A stretch of 64,000 nucleotides of DNA from JAGNZR01 sp051646055 (GCA_051646055.1 JBOFCM010000169.1:1-64000); one strand, 5' to 3'. Positions 25,130-34,996 are shown, numbered from the stretch's first letter. The notes: generated by a model from the letters alone, not told the origin. Translations and numbers: made by a program.

Positions 25130-26939
25130 CAATGCACCTTTTTATCCTATCTATCAATTCCCCTCCTCTAAGACCATTTTCCCTCATTAAAATATCTCTA
25201 CTTCCGTGAGGAATCGCATTATTATCCAGAGCTATCAGGTGAATTTTTTTCATAATATTATTTTTATTTAGAAATTCTAAAATCTCACTACCAAAAGAAC
25301 CCTTCTCATATGCTTCCTCAAAAATAAATACATTTTCATATTTAAAAAATTCCCCAATTATGTATTGATCATCTAAAGGTTTTATCGAGGCTGCACTCAA
25401 AAACGTACCTCTTATTCCCAACTCTTCCAAGTCTTTCTCAATATCCATAATCTCTTTAAACATCGATCCAGCAGCAATAAAGAGTGCATCTTTCCCTTTT
25501 TTTACTTCACGCCATTTTCCTATTTTAAATTTTTCTGAAAATTCATAATTATAAGAAAACTCTCTAGGATAACGAATCATAATGCTTTTATCTTTGATAT
25601 CTTTAGTTATATCCAAGATTTCCTCAAGTTCCTGACCCGTTGTAGGTGCAAAAACCATAAAATTAGGTATTTTGGTAAACATCGCAATATCGTAAAGACC
25701 ATTATGAGTTTTACCGTCTTCACCTACTATTCCTGCTCTATCCACAATAAATTTTACAGAAATTTTTTGAAGAGATATATCATGTATCAGCTGACTAAAT
25801 CCTCTTTGAATAAATGTAGAATAAATTGCAAAATATGGTTTTTTTCCAGCCATGGCAAGCCCTGCACAATAAGTTACTCCGTGTCCCTCTGCCATCCCTA
25901 CATCTTTACAACGATCTGGGTATTTCTCAAAAAATTTTCCTGCACCTACACCTTTTATCATAGCTGCTGAAACAACCATTATTTCAGAATCTTTACTCCC
26001 CATTTCTACTATTTTTTTCCCGAATATAGAGGAATATGATTCTCCTGACTGTCCTCCAATTTTTCCTGTTTCTAGATCAAAAGGGGAAATCCCGTGAAAT
26101 TTTTCCGCATCTTCTTCTGCAAAAGAATACCCTCTTCCCTTCTGTGTCTTCACATGTAAAAAAATAGGTCCTTCTTCTATTCTGGCTTTATTTAGATAAT
26201 TTACTAATTCTGGGAGATTATGTCCGTCCAATGTTCCTAAAAATTTAAATCCTATCATTTCTGATATACTTAAAGGAGAGAGGAAATATTTTACAGATTC
26301 CTCTGCTCTTTCAAGTATTCCAGTTATTTTTTTTCCTATATTTCCGTTATTAATCAAATATCTTATATCTTTTTTTAGATTTTTATATCCATCACTTACC
26401 ATTACTTTTCCTAAAAATTTAGATAGAGCACCCACATTTTTTCCTATAGACATCTCGTTGTCATTAAGAATAACAATTATATTCTTGCAGTCCTCACTCA
26501 TGTTATTTAGGGCTTCAAGAGAGTGTCCATTTGCTATTGAAGCATCTCCTATGACTACCACTATTTTAGAATTAGGATTGGCTTTTGCCAACCCGCAGGC
26601 AGCCGATAGAGCTGTCCCTGCATGCCCAGAAATGAAATGATCATAAGGACTTTCATTGGGATCAGTAAAAGGAGCTAAACCACCACGCTGACGCAAAGTT
26701 GAAAATTTTTTTTCTCTTCCAGTAAGAATTTTATATACATATGACTGATGCCCTACATCAAATAAAATTTTATCTTTTGAAAAATCAAAAATTTCGTGGA
26801 GAGCTAAAGTCAATTCCACGATTCCCAAATTTGGAGCTAAATGTCCTCCGGTTTTACTTACAGTTTTTATAAGTAATTCTCTGATTTTTTCAGCTCTCTC
26901 TTCTAATTTTTCAAAGTTTATTTTTTTTTCATCAATCAT
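25119..26939 (-). CDS. dxs: 1-deoxy-D-xylulose-5-phosphate synthase
   Basis: First enzyme of the MEP isoprenoid pathway: it condenses pyruvate and glyceraldehyde 3-phosphate using thiamine diphosphate. 606 residues. Family blocks include GHQSYVYKILTGR, GDASIANGHSLEALN (thiamine and Mg site), LGTLDGHNLPEL and RAGIVGEDGKTHNGLYD of the transketolase pyrimidine domain. ispH of the same pathway is at 38.9 kb. It follows the DUF212 gene after 8 bases. Confidence 0.97.
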   Translation of the reverse strand: MIDEKKINFEKLEERAEKIRELLIKTVSKTGGHLAPNLGIVELTLALHEIFDFSKDKILFDVGHQSYVYKILTGREKKFSTLRQRGGLAPFTDPNESPYDHFISGHAGTALSAACGLAKANPNSKIVVVIGDASIANGHSLEALNNMSEDCKNIIVILNDNEMSIGKNVGALSKFLGKVMVSDGYKNLKKDIRYLINNGNIGKKITGILERAEESVKYFLSPLSISEMIGFKFLGTLDGHNLPELVNYLNKARIEEGPIFLHVKTQKGRGYSFAEEDAEKFHGISPFDLETGKIGGQSGESYSSIFGKKIVEMGSKDSEIMVVSAAMIKGVGAGKFFEKYPDRCKDVGMAEGHGVTYCAGLAMAGKKPYFAIYSTFIQRGFSQLIHDISLQKISVKFIVDRAGIVGEDGKTHNGLYDIAMFTKIPNFMVFAPTTGQELEEILDITKDIKDKSIMIRYPREFSYNYEFSEKFKIGKWREVKKGKDALFIAAGSMFKEIMDIEKDLEELGIRGTFLSAASIKPLDDQYIIGEFFKYENVFIFEEAYEKGSFGSEILEFLNKNNIMKKIHLIALDNNAIPHGSRDILMRENGLRGGELIDRIKRCIDVQ

Positions 26940-26947
26940 ACCTGCTC

Positions 26948-27412
26948 CTAACTTAATAGATAATCTTTAAAAATATAAGATACTGCGACTCCTAGTATCG
27001 CTCCAACCAAAACTTCAAAAGGCGTATGACCTAATAACTCCTTCAATTTTTCCTCTTGAACTCCTGTAATAAAATTAGACTGATGTATTTTTTCCATAAG
27101 TCTATTTATAATCGCAGCCTGTTTTCCTGCCGACCTTCTTATCCCTGCTGCATCATACATAACTATTCCTGCAAAAGTTAAAGCTAACGCAAAAAAAGTG
27201 CTACCATATCCATTAACTATCCCAACCGATGTAGCCAAAGAAGTAACCGTAGAGGAATGGGAACTGGGCATTCCGCCAGTTCCCCATATTCTATTTAATT
27301 CTACTTTTCTATTAACTATCAACTCTTTTGTGAATTTATATCCTTGTGCTAAAAACCAAGCTATAAAAACAACATCTAAAATTCTATTATTAAATAAAAT
27401 TCCAGCCCTCAA
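26948..27412 (-). CDS. Divergent PAP2-family membrane protein (DUF212, YuiD-like)
   Basis: 154 residues with several membrane helices and the conserved GTGGMPSSHSSTVTSLATS block (the phosphatase-like SSH motif), AGIVMYDAAGIRRSAGKQA and HTPFEVLVGAILGVAVSY. The family is related to acid phosphatases acting on lipids, with no settled substrate. The start is TTG 27412, seven bases after GGAGGA. It sits between yhbY and dxs, so a link to prenyl-phosphate chemistry is tempting but unproven. Confidence 0.9.
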   Translation of the reverse strand: MRAGILFNNRILDVVFIAWFLAQGYKFTKELIVNRKVELNRIWGTGGMPSSHSSTVTSLATSVGIVNGYGSTFFALALTFAGIVMYDAAGIRRSAGKQAAIINRLMEKIHQSNFITGVQEEKLKELLGHTPFEVLVGAILGVAVSYIFKDYLLS

Positions 27413-27442
27413 TTAAATCCTCCCTAAATACCTGATTTTCAA

Positions 27443-27751
27443 CTATCTTATTTTTTTTATCTCCAGAGAAAATAGTGGCTTATCTTTATTTTCCTTGAAA
27501 AGAATAACAGTTCTTCCAACTAAACCAACTATTTCAGCTTCGCAACCATCGGCTATTTTGTTAGCCAACTCTACTTTATCCTCATCACAGTTCTGAAGAA
27601 TTTTAACCTTCATTAACTCTCTCGGTGTAAGGGCTTCTAAAATTCCTGTCACCAATGCTTCTGAATATCCCTCTTTTCCTACTCTAACTACCGCATCCAT
27701 ATCGTGGGCCTGTTTTCTTAAATATGCTCTCTGTTTACTTGTTAATTTCAT
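27443..27751 (-). CDS. yhbY: Ribosome assembly RNA-binding protein YhbY
   Basis: 102 residues forming a single CRM (CRS1-YhbY) RNA-binding domain: MKLTSKQRAYLRKQAHDM, VRVGKEGYSEALVTGILEAL, ELMKVKIL and GCEAEIVGLVGRTVILFKEN. It binds pre-50S particles in studied species. It lies 11 bases after the RNase J gene, consistent with a shared RNA and ribosome theme in this part of the operon. Confidence 0.93.
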   Translation of the reverse strand: MKLTSKQRAYLRKQAHDMDAVVRVGKEGYSEALVTGILEALTPRELMKVKILQNCDEDKVELANKIADGCEAEIVGLVGRTVILFKENKDKPLFSLEIKKIR

Positions 27752-27762
27752 TTTTCTCTCCT

Positions 27763-29772
27763 TTAAACTTCCATTATTATCGGTAATATAACCGGATTTC
27801 TTTTAATTTTGCTATAAAAATGCTTAGAAGCTATATCTCTTATACTGTTTTTAAGATTATTCAAATCTCCTATTTTCGTATCCTCATAAATTTTTAATCT
27901 ATTTTTAATATTACCTATAGCTTCCTGTATAAGATCTTCTGATTCTCTGCTGTAGATAAATCCTTTAGTAGTTATTTCAGGTCCAGCCAGTACCTTACCA
28001 CTCTCTTTGTCTAAAGTAAAGACTACTATAACCACTCCATCCTGAGAAAGCTGCTGTCTGTCTTTTATAACTGAGGTTCCTATATCTCCCACACCCAGTC
28101 CATCTACAAGTGTTACTCCAGTATTTACTTTTCCATTGATTCTTACTCCTGATTTTCCAATCTCAACCTTGCTTCCATTTAGAGCTATTATAACATTTTC
28201 AGGTTTTATCCCTGTTTCAATAGCAGTCTCTTTATGTGCTCTAAGCATTCTATACTCACCATGAATCGGCATAAAATGTTTTGGTTTTGTAAGACTCAGC
28301 ATTAGTTTTTGTTCCTCACGGCTTCCGTGTCCTGAAACGTGAATTCCAGCTATTTTCTTAAATACTACTTCAGCATCTTCCTTACTGAAATTATTTATAT
28401 TATTGGATACCGCTCTCTCATTTCCTGGAATCGGTGTTGCAGATATTATTACAGTATCTCCTGGCCTAACTTTTATATGCTTATGCATCCCTTTTGCAAT
28501 TCTTGAAAGAGCTGCTAGAGGTTCTCCTTGTGTTCCAGTACATAGTACAACAACTTTTTTATCTTCCAATTTATCTACTTCAGAAAGAGGAATCACCAGA
28601 TTTTGAGGTACTTTTAAATATCCCAAGTCAGTAGCAATTTCAAAAACTCTTACCATACTTCTTCCATCTACTGCTATTTTTCTTTTATTTTCAGCAGCTA
28701 TATCAACTATCTGCTGTAATCTATGAATGTGAGAAGCAAAGGCCGCTATAATAATTCTTCCTTTAGCTTTTCTAAATTCATGTTTGATTCCCTCTCCGAC
28801 AGATCTTTCTGAAGGTGTGAATCCTTCTATCTCCGAATTAGTTGAATCTGAAAGCAGAAGATCTATCCCTTGTTCTCCAAGCTGTGAAAGCCTCGCAAAA
28901 TCAACTCCCTGACCGTCTACAGGAGTAAGATCTATCTTAAAGTCTCCTGTATTCAATATTGTTCCAGCAGGAGTTGTCACTGCTATTGCATAAGAATCTG
29001 CAATCGAATGTGTCACTTTTATGAATTCGACTGTGAAATATTTTCCGATTTTTATCTTGTGTCTTTGTCTTACTTCTTTGCCTTTTGGCATATGTCTTGT
29101 CAGGTTATTTCCTTCAAACTTAGATTTTACAAGAGCAAGGGTCAGTTTCCCACCATACATAGGCACACTTTTATCTATTTTCTGATAAAGATAAGGGATA
29201 GCCCCTATATGATCTTCGTGACCATGAGTTATAAAAAGACCTTTTATCTTGTTTTTATTATTTTCTAAATAAGTGAAATCAGGTATAACCAGATCAATCC
29301 CTGGAAGATTTTCATCTGGAAATATAACTCCACAGTCCATTATGATTATCTCATCTCTATACTGAACCACAGTCATATTTTTTCCTACTTCGTCTGTTCC
29401 TCCTAAAGGAATAACATACATTTTTTCCTCTTTGGCTTCTGTTTTCACTTTGTTTGGAGTAATTTCTTCCGAGATTTCTAATTTTTCAGATTCTATTGTA
29501 TCTTCTGAAACTTTAGGTTTCTTTCTAGCTGGTGGTCTTCTCTTCTTAGGAGGTTTCTTTTCTCCAGAATCTGTCGCCTGTACAGAAGTTTCTGCTTCTG
29601 GAGCGTCTATTTTTTTCTTTTTGAAAAATTTTTTAGGTTTCTCATTTTGAGAAGATGGCTCCTGCTTCTTTTCCTCTGTAGAGTTTTTTTCCTCTTTTAA
29701 TTTTTCAAGTTCTTTTTTTATATTTTTTATATTTTCAGATAATTCTGTATCTAAAACATTTTTCTTTACCAT
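27763..29772 (-). CDS. rnj: Ribonuclease J with a long basic N-terminal extension
   Basis: A 669-residue MBL-fold nuclease with endo- and 5'-3' exoribonuclease activity in mRNA decay and rRNA maturation. The metallo-beta-lactamase core starts near 118 (VIPLGGTDEVGKNMTVVQY); the metal site is THGHEDHIGAIPYLY, and the beta-CASP domain contains VSGHGSREEQKLML and FMPIHGEYRM. The first 115 residues are a low-complexity Lys/Glu/Pro region (KKPPKKRRPPARKKPK) absent from Bacillus J1/J2. Start ATG 29772 follows GGGAGA and is one base after the mrdA stop. Confidence 0.95.
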   Translation of the reverse strand: MVKKNVLDTELSENIKNIKKELEKLKEEKNSTEEKKQEPSSQNEKPKKFFKKKKIDAPEAETSVQATDSGEKKPPKKRRPPARKKPKVSEDTIESEKLEISEEITPNKVKTEAKEEKMYVIPLGGTDEVGKNMTVVQYRDEIIIMDCGVIFPDENLPGIDLVIPDFTYLENNKNKIKGLFITHGHEDHIGAIPYLYQKIDKSVPMYGGKLTLALVKSKFEGNNLTRHMPKGKEVRQRHKIKIGKYFTVEFIKVTHSIADSYAIAVTTPAGTILNTGDFKIDLTPVDGQGVDFARLSQLGEQGIDLLLSDSTNSEIEGFTPSERSVGEGIKHEFRKAKGRIIIAAFASHIHRLQQIVDIAAENKRKIAVDGRSMVRVFEIATDLGYLKVPQNLVIPLSEVDKLEDKKVVVLCTGTQGEPLAALSRIAKGMHKHIKVRPGDTVIISATPIPGNERAVSNNINNFSKEDAEVVFKKIAGIHVSGHGSREEQKLMLSLTKPKHFMPIHGEYRMLRAHKETAIETGIKPENVIIALNGSKVEIGKSGVRINGKVNTGVTLVDGLGVGDIGTSVIKDRQQLSQDGVVIVVFTLDKESGKVLAGPEITTKGFIYSRESEDLIQEAIGNIKNRLKIYEDTKIGDLNNLKNSIRDIASKHFYSKIKRNPVILPIIMEV

Positions 29773-29773
29773 A

Positions 29774-31600
29774 TCACTCTCCCACCTCATTTTTAAGTTG
29801 TTCTAATTTTTTTAGTTCATAATATCTATCCACAAATTTTTTAGCTAATCCTCCGGCTATTTTTCCACCGCCTCCGGCACCTTCTAGAAGTGCAACAAAA
29901 ACAATTTCGGGATCTTTCAAAGGGAAATATCCTGCAACCCATGCATGCGTTGTTTTAGAATGAGCATTTTGGGCTGATCCACTCTTGGCTCCTATACTCA
30001 CTCCTGCTGTCCTCAATATAGTTGTTGTTCCATTGTTTTCTGCTACTGTTTTTCTCAATGCTTCATTCATAAATTGATAGTACCATTCAGGTATCGAAAT
30101 CTCTATCGATTTTTCCGGTTCAACCTCTATTTTTTTTCCATCCTCATATATCTCTTTCAGAAGTCTTGGTTTATATGCAAATCCGCCATTAGCTAAGATC
30201 GTATAAGCTTGTGCCATTTGTAAAGGAGTTACAAGAACATAACCCTGACCTATGGCCATATTTATTGTATCTCCCTTGTACCACGGCTGTTTAAATGCCT
30301 TTTTTTTCCATTCTGGATTCGGGATAACACCTTTTTTTTCTCCTGGTATATCTATTCCAGTTACTTCTCCTAGACCAAACTTTACTGCAAAATCATGTAT
30401 CCCTGTATAGCCGAACTGATCTGCAAATCTATAATAATAAGGATTAGCTGATTCTATTATAGATTTTTCCATATCCACATATCCGTGTCCACCAACTTTC
30501 CAAGCTTTCCATTTCCATTCCCCGATGGAATAATATCCAGGATCATAATATTTTTGTTTAGGATTAATCCCCTTGTCCAGATATGAAAAAGCTGAAATAG
30601 GTTTAAAGATCGATCCCGGGGGATATTCTCCCGCAATAGCTTTATTATTGAGAGGCTTTCTTGGATCATTTCGTATTTCGTCCCAAACATCTTGGGGAAT
30701 TTGTGAAGAAAATGTATTCAAAGAATATGTTGGATAACTTACAAGAGTTATTATCTCTCCATTTTTAGGATTGATAGCTATAAAAGAACCTGTCATCCCT
30801 TCTGTTTCTAAAATTTTCTCTATATAATTTTGCAATTCAAAATCAATCGTGAGATAGATATCAGAACCAGATTTTGATTTTTGTTTATCAATTTTTCTCT
30901 GCAGCCTGCTATAAGCGTTTATTTCAATTTTTTCGTAACCAGGCTCTCCTTTTAGGATTTTATCATATTTTTTCTCTATGCCATCTTTGCCTATGTTATC
31001 CCTAGCTGTATATCCTTCCTCCTTTAAGCTTTCATATTCTCTTGTAGATATTTTTTTTACATACCCTATAACATGAGAAGCAAAGCTATCATAGAGATAT
31101 CTTCTTTTGGAGTAAATCTGGATATCTATAAGGGAATCATCTTTTAATTTTTCTAAAATTTTATGAGCTGTATTTTCATCAAGATTTTCCACTAAAATAT
31201 TTTCCCTTGTATATGGTGAAATTTCTCCATATTTTATCCTTCTTTCGATATATTCCTTAGAAAACCCTGTTAATTCCTCTATCTCTTGGAGTATTTCAGG
31301 AGTATATTTTCTTTCCTTATAGTATATAAGTCTATAACCTGAGCCATTTGTAGCTAACAATTTTCCATTTCTATCAAGTATTTTTCCACGTTCTGGCTCA
31401 ACTCTTCTAAATTTCAATCTATTTTTATCAGACATGTCCTTATATTTTTCATGTTGATATCCCTGAAGATATATCAATCGCATTATCAGTATTATAAAAG
31501 TTAAAAATACAACTCCTTTAAAAACAATTGCTGCTTCTAAAAATTCTTCTTCCCCATTCTCTTTTTTTTCTCTTTTTCTATTTCTTATTTTAAAAGCCAT
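29774..31600 (-). CDS. mrdA: Penicillin-binding protein 2 (rod elongation transpeptidase)
   Basis: 608 residues: cytoplasmic basic tail, one membrane helix (VVFLTFIILIMRLIYLQGY), the PBP dimerisation domain and a transpeptidase domain. Active motifs: SxxK as SIFK (PPGSIFKPISAF), SxN as SAN (ESANPYYYRF) and KSG in GAKSGSAQ, where most PBP2 have KTG. GYVLVTPLQMAQAYTILANGG is the usual class B block. It cross-links side-wall peptidoglycan with RodA, which is not in this window. Start ATG 31600 overlaps the mreD-like stop as TAATG; the TTG at 31618 has no ribosome site. Confidence 0.95.
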   Translation of the reverse strand: MAFKIRNRKREKKENGEEEFLEAAIVFKGVVFLTFIILIMRLIYLQGYQHEKYKDMSDKNRLKFRRVEPERGKILDRNGKLLATNGSGYRLIYYKERKYTPEILQEIEELTGFSKEYIERRIKYGEISPYTRENILVENLDENTAHKILEKLKDDSLIDIQIYSKRRYLYDSFASHVIGYVKKISTREYESLKEEGYTARDNIGKDGIEKKYDKILKGEPGYEKIEINAYSRLQRKIDKQKSKSGSDIYLTIDFELQNYIEKILETEGMTGSFIAINPKNGEIITLVSYPTYSLNTFSSQIPQDVWDEIRNDPRKPLNNKAIAGEYPPGSIFKPISAFSYLDKGINPKQKYYDPGYYSIGEWKWKAWKVGGHGYVDMEKSIIESANPYYYRFADQFGYTGIHDFAVKFGLGEVTGIDIPGEKKGVIPNPEWKKKAFKQPWYKGDTINMAIGQGYVLVTPLQMAQAYTILANGGFAYKPRLLKEIYEDGKKIEVEPEKSIEISIPEWYYQFMNEALRKTVAENNGTTTILRTAGVSIGAKSGSAQNAHSKTTHAWVAGYFPLKDPEIVFVALLEGAGGGGKIAGGLAKKFVDRYYELKKLEQLKNEVGE

Positions 31601-32013
31601 TATCTGTGTTTTCTCCAAGAATTTTTTATAAAAATATAGTTAAAAATAACCATTCCAATTCCATTAAAAATATATTCGCTCAATTCCAAATAATCTCTAA
31701 AAAAAAGAGCCAAAATTGCCAACTGAATGCAGGTGAAAATCAGAATATTTTCTCTGGAATAGGACAACTGTGTTAAAACAAAATAAGATATTACATACAA
31801 AGAGGTAAAAATAAAAAAATAACGGATAAAACTTTCACTCTGCAAAGAATGTATTTGAGAAACCAGTAAAAGAAAAAATATTCCAATTTTATAGTTTTTA
31901 CTCGATAGCATAGTTAAAAAAGGAAGTGTAATAATCATGGATAAAATTTTTACTGAAAGAGTCGACTCTATAAAAATCAGAATCAAAGCTACTACATTGA
32001 CCACTCCACACAC
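31600..32013 (-). CDS. MreD-like rod-shape membrane protein
   Basis: 137 very hydrophobic residues with about four to five membrane helices and a basic C-terminus (IKNSWRKHR). Sequence motifs are few. The call rests on its size, topology and position immediately before mrdA, as in mreBCD-mrdA clusters. mreB and mreC are absent here. The start is uncertain: ATG 32013 has AAGG pressed against it, and GTG codons a few residues inside are alternatives. It lies 5 bases after the LytR_C-like gene. Confidence 0.6.
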   Translation of the reverse strand: MCGVVNVVALILIFIESTLSVKILSMIITLPFLTMLSSKNYKIGIFFLLLVSQIHSLQSESFIRYFFIFTSLYVISYFVLTQLSYSRENILIFTCIQLAILALFFRDYLELSEYIFNGIGMVIFNYIFIKNSWRKHR

Positions 32014-32018
32014 ATCCT

Positions 32019-33002
32019 TTATTTTTTATTCTTCAGCTTAATAACTATTATATCTTTCAGTTCATCGTTTTTTTCAAATGTTTTTATTCCCAATTTTTCC
32101 CCTATTTTATAAGCTATGAAATAATCTTCTTCAGTATGCTGGATTACTGACTCATCTTGAGCTTCCTGGTGATTTTTGATCTTTATGTTTTTATAATCCA
32201 GTCCTTTTAACTGCTTCTCTATTTTAGAAACATCTGATTTCTCTCCAATTATTTCTATGTTTGTTTTTATATTTTGTTCTTTTCCTAAAACAACTATCAC
32301 GTTAGCTAAAGTCGGCATGTTAGAATCTCTTTTTACTTTAAAATATTTTTCATCCAACTCCATTACAATTTTCTCAAGTTTATCTTTAGAAATTTCATTT
32401 ATGACAAGATAGCTTTCATCAACTAATTTTTCATAATTAGCTGCATTATATCTTAATCCAAACTTATTTTTTAATTTTTCTCCAGTAGATCTTGCATACC
32501 CTGATTTTCCTTTAGCATTTAAAACATCAATTATCACTTCGGAAAATTCTATATCTCTTGAGTCATATATTTGAAGATACTCTTTGAATAGCGCATTAAG
32601 ATTGGATGTAAGAATATATCTTTTTCCATCTATGGAAGTCTCCGGTAAATTTATCCAGTTTTTAATATCTAAGTCTACATTTCCAAATTTTATTCTTCTA
32701 TAAACACTTATCTTTTCGGGAAGTATCAAATTTAGAGAATCTACCACCTTATCATAGTTTTTCTGCTTAACAAGATCAGCGTATGTGTGATTTTTATCAA
32801 TTTGAATTTCAAAAGGAATTTTTAATGCTAACTTATCATCGTATACAACCACTATATTTTCTTTTCCAATTATGGCATATTTAGAATAGTTCCCTAGCTC
32901 TTTATTTCTCGCATTTATATTTTTTACAAACAGCGTTACCAATATTACCACTATCGATAGAACCGATATGACTGTCAGTAATATCTTATTACTTTTTCTC
33001 AC
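32019..33002 (-). CDS. Membrane-anchored protein with LytR_C-like domain
   Basis: 327 residues: a short basic N-terminus, one membrane helix (ILLTVISVLSIVVILVTLFV) and an extracytoplasmic part. Near residue 160 the stretch VIIDVLNAKGKSGYARSTGEKL followed by FGLRYNAANYEKL resembles the LytR C-terminal (LytR_C) domain, in which a small sugar- or wall-binding fold is repeated. A second similar stretch, NIEIIGEKSDVSKIEKQL, is near 250. The LytR-CpsA-Psr catalytic domain is missing. GTG start with GAGGGG ten bases upstream; 14-base overlap with mtaB. A wall-associated role beside mreD and mrdA is inferred. Confidence 0.7.
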   Translation of the reverse strand: MRKSNKILLTVISVLSIVVILVTLFVKNINARNKELGNYSKYAIIGKENIVVVYDDKLALKIPFEIQIDKNHTYADLVKQKNYDKVVDSLNLILPEKISVYRRIKFGNVDLDIKNWINLPETSIDGKRYILTSNLNALFKEYLQIYDSRDIEFSEVIIDVLNAKGKSGYARSTGEKLKNKFGLRYNAANYEKLVDESYLVINEISKDKLEKIVMELDEKYFKVKRDSNMPTLANVIVVLGKEQNIKTNIEIIGEKSDVSKIEKQLKGLDYKNIKIKNHQEAQDESVIQHTEEDYFIAYKIGEKLGIKTFEKNDELKDIIVIKLKNKK

Positions 33003-34290
33003 CTACTAACAACCCCTCATTCACTACTCCAATTTTTATTTTGTAAACTTCCCCTATTTGAAAATCTGTTCCCTCAATTTTTATTTTAAAATAATTATCG
33101 CTATGTCCCAAAGAATATGTTTCTTTGATTTCTTCTATAAGAACATCGCATTCTCTTCCAAGTTGTATGGCTGCTCTCTCATTATACATTTTTTCTCTAA
33201 GTTTTTCTAGTTGCACTGCCCTCTCTTTTTTTATTTTTCCATCTATTTTCCCGGGCATTTTTTCCGCAGCTGTATTTTCTCTATCTGAATACTGAAAAAC
33301 ATGTAAGTCAGAAAATCCTATACTTTCTATAAACTTAGCTGTATTTTCAAAAAGTTCATCTGTCTCTCCTGGAAATCCCACAATTACATCTGCTGTAAAT
33401 TCTAAATTTTTTACACTATTACGAAGCTTTTCTAATCTCTCTTTCATAAGGCCTGTTCCATATTTCCTCTTCATAAGAGATAGTATAGTGTCATCTCCTG
33501 ACTGTAAAGATATGTGTACATGGGGAAGAACTTTTGGACTTTTAAATAGCTCTATAAATCTGTCACTTATTTTATCTGGATATACGGAACCAAATCTGAT
33601 ACGCTCTACTCCCTCAATTTTAATTACTTTTTCCACTAACTCTTCAAAACTAGTTTTTTCCTCAAAATCTTCTCCATAAGCTCCAATATTAATCCCTATC
33701 AGGATAATCTCTTTAAATCCCTCATGGGTTAATTTTTCAATCTCTTTTAAAATTTGTTCCGGTAATCTTGAACGACTACGTCCTCTTGCAAAAGGAATTT
33801 TACAGTAAGAGCAGAAGCTGTTACACCCATCCTGAATTTTCACATAGGCTCTAGACATCTCTCTTAGCGTTGCAAATTCATATTCTTCATATATTTTAGT
33901 TTCAAATATATTATTGCTGACTAATTTGTCTATTTTTTTCTCCTGAAAATCCTGAATAAGTTTTACTATTGCCTGCTTATCTGTATTTCCCACTACATAA
34001 TCTATCTCATCTATTTCTAAAAGTTCTTTAGAATTTGTCTGAGCATAACATCCCGTTAAAATTATTATAGCATCTGGGTTTATTTTTTTTGCCCTACGCA
34101 TCATATTTCTAGTTTTTTTATCGGCCACACTGGTTACAGTGCACGAATTAATTATATATACATCTGCAGAATTTTCAAAATCAGTATCTTCATATCCCAA
34201 TTTCATCAATTGATTTTTTATACTCTCAGTTTCATACTGATTAACCTTACATCCTAAAGTATAGAAAGCTACTTTTTTCTTACACTCCAT
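32989..34290 (-). CDS. mtaB: tRNA t6A37 methylthiotransferase MtaB
   Basis: Radical-SAM enzyme that converts t6A37 to ms2t6A37 in ANN-decoding tRNAs. 433 residues: an MTTase N-terminal domain with three Cys (TLGCKVNQYETE, NSCTVTS, LTGCYAQT) for the auxiliary cluster, the radical SAM CxxxCxxC motif (CNSFCSYCKIPFARGRSRS), VIVGFPGETDELF, and a C-terminal TRAM-like domain. TLGCKVNQYE separates MtaB from MiaB and RimO. It overlaps rsmE and the LytR_C-like gene. Confidence 0.95.
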   Translation of the reverse strand: MECKKKVAFYTLGCKVNQYETESIKNQLMKLGYEDTDFENSADVYIINSCTVTSVADKKTRNMMRRAKKINPDAIIILTGCYAQTNSKELLEIDEIDYVVGNTDKQAIVKLIQDFQEKKIDKLVSNNIFETKIYEEYEFATLREMSRAYVKIQDGCNSFCSYCKIPFARGRSRSRLPEQILKEIEKLTHEGFKEIILIGINIGAYGEDFEEKTSFEELVEKVIKIEGVERIRFGSVYPDKISDRFIELFKSPKVLPHVHISLQSGDDTILSLMKRKYGTGLMKERLEKLRNSVKNLEFTADVIVGFPGETDELFENTAKFIESIGFSDLHVFQYSDRENTAAEKMPGKIDGKIKKERAVQLEKLREKMYNERAAIQLGRECDVLIEEIKETYSLGHSDNYFKIKIEGTDFQIGEVYKIKIGVVNEGLLVGEKK

Positions 34291-34993
34291 TTATCAATAC
34301 ACCTCCAACTACTATAGCTGCAGTTTCAGCTCTTAAAATTCTATTTCCTAGTGTCACTATTTTAGCGCCTGATTTTTTCAAAAACTCTATCTCTTCCGAA
34401 TCAAAACCTCCCTCAGGCCCTATCACAAATACTATTTTTTTAGGTTTTATAACTAAATTTGAAAGAAGATTTTTCAAACTTTCATCTTTAGAAGCTTCAT
34501 AAGGAACAACTAATAAATCATACTCTGAAAAATTTATATCTTTGAGATTCTGCGGTTGATCTATCTCTACAAATTTTACTCCTTGGCACTGTTTCAAAGC
34601 TTCTTTTGATACTGTATCCCATTTATCTTTCTTCTCATTCAGTTTCACTATACATCTTTTACTGAAAAAAGGAATAATTTTACCTACACCTATTTCTGTT
34701 AGTTTCTGTATAGTGAGATTCATTTTATCATTTTTTAACATTCCCAGTGCCGCTGTAATTTCCACATCTGATGAATATCTGTCACTGTTTTTTTCTAAAA
34801 TTTCTCCCTGAATCTCTTTTTTGGATATCTCGACAATCCTAAATATATATTCATATTCACCGTCGGTTCCCCTTATAATTTCTCCCTCTTTTACTCTGAA
34901 AGAATTCTTAAGGTGATTTAACTCCTCTTTGTCCCTTATAAATATTTTTCCATCTTCAATTATATTTTCATTTTCTATAATAACACTTATCAT
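34280..34993 (-). CDS. rsmE: 16S rRNA m3U1498 methyltransferase RsmE
   Basis: 237 residues of the SPOUT methyltransferase class. Family blocks are the N-terminal PUA-like region with HLKNSFRVKEGEII, ALGMLKNDKMNLTIQKLTEIGVGKIIPF, KEALKQCQGV and the C-terminal knot VFVIGPEGGFDSEEIEFLKKSG, LGNRILRAETA. It methylates N3 of U1498 in 16S rRNA. Start ATG follows GAGGAG. It overlaps mtaB by 11 bases. Confidence 0.95.
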   Translation of the reverse strand: MISVIIENENIIEDGKIFIRDKEELNHLKNSFRVKEGEIIRGTDGEYEYIFRIVEISKKEIQGEILEKNSDRYSSDVEITAALGMLKNDKMNLTIQKLTEIGVGKIIPFFSKRCIVKLNEKKDKWDTVSKEALKQCQGVKFVEIDQPQNLKDINFSEYDLLVVPYEASKDESLKNLLSNLVIKPKKIVFVIGPEGGFDSEEIEFLKKSGAKIVTLGNRILRAETAAIVVGGVLINGV

Positions 34994-34996
34994 TAT

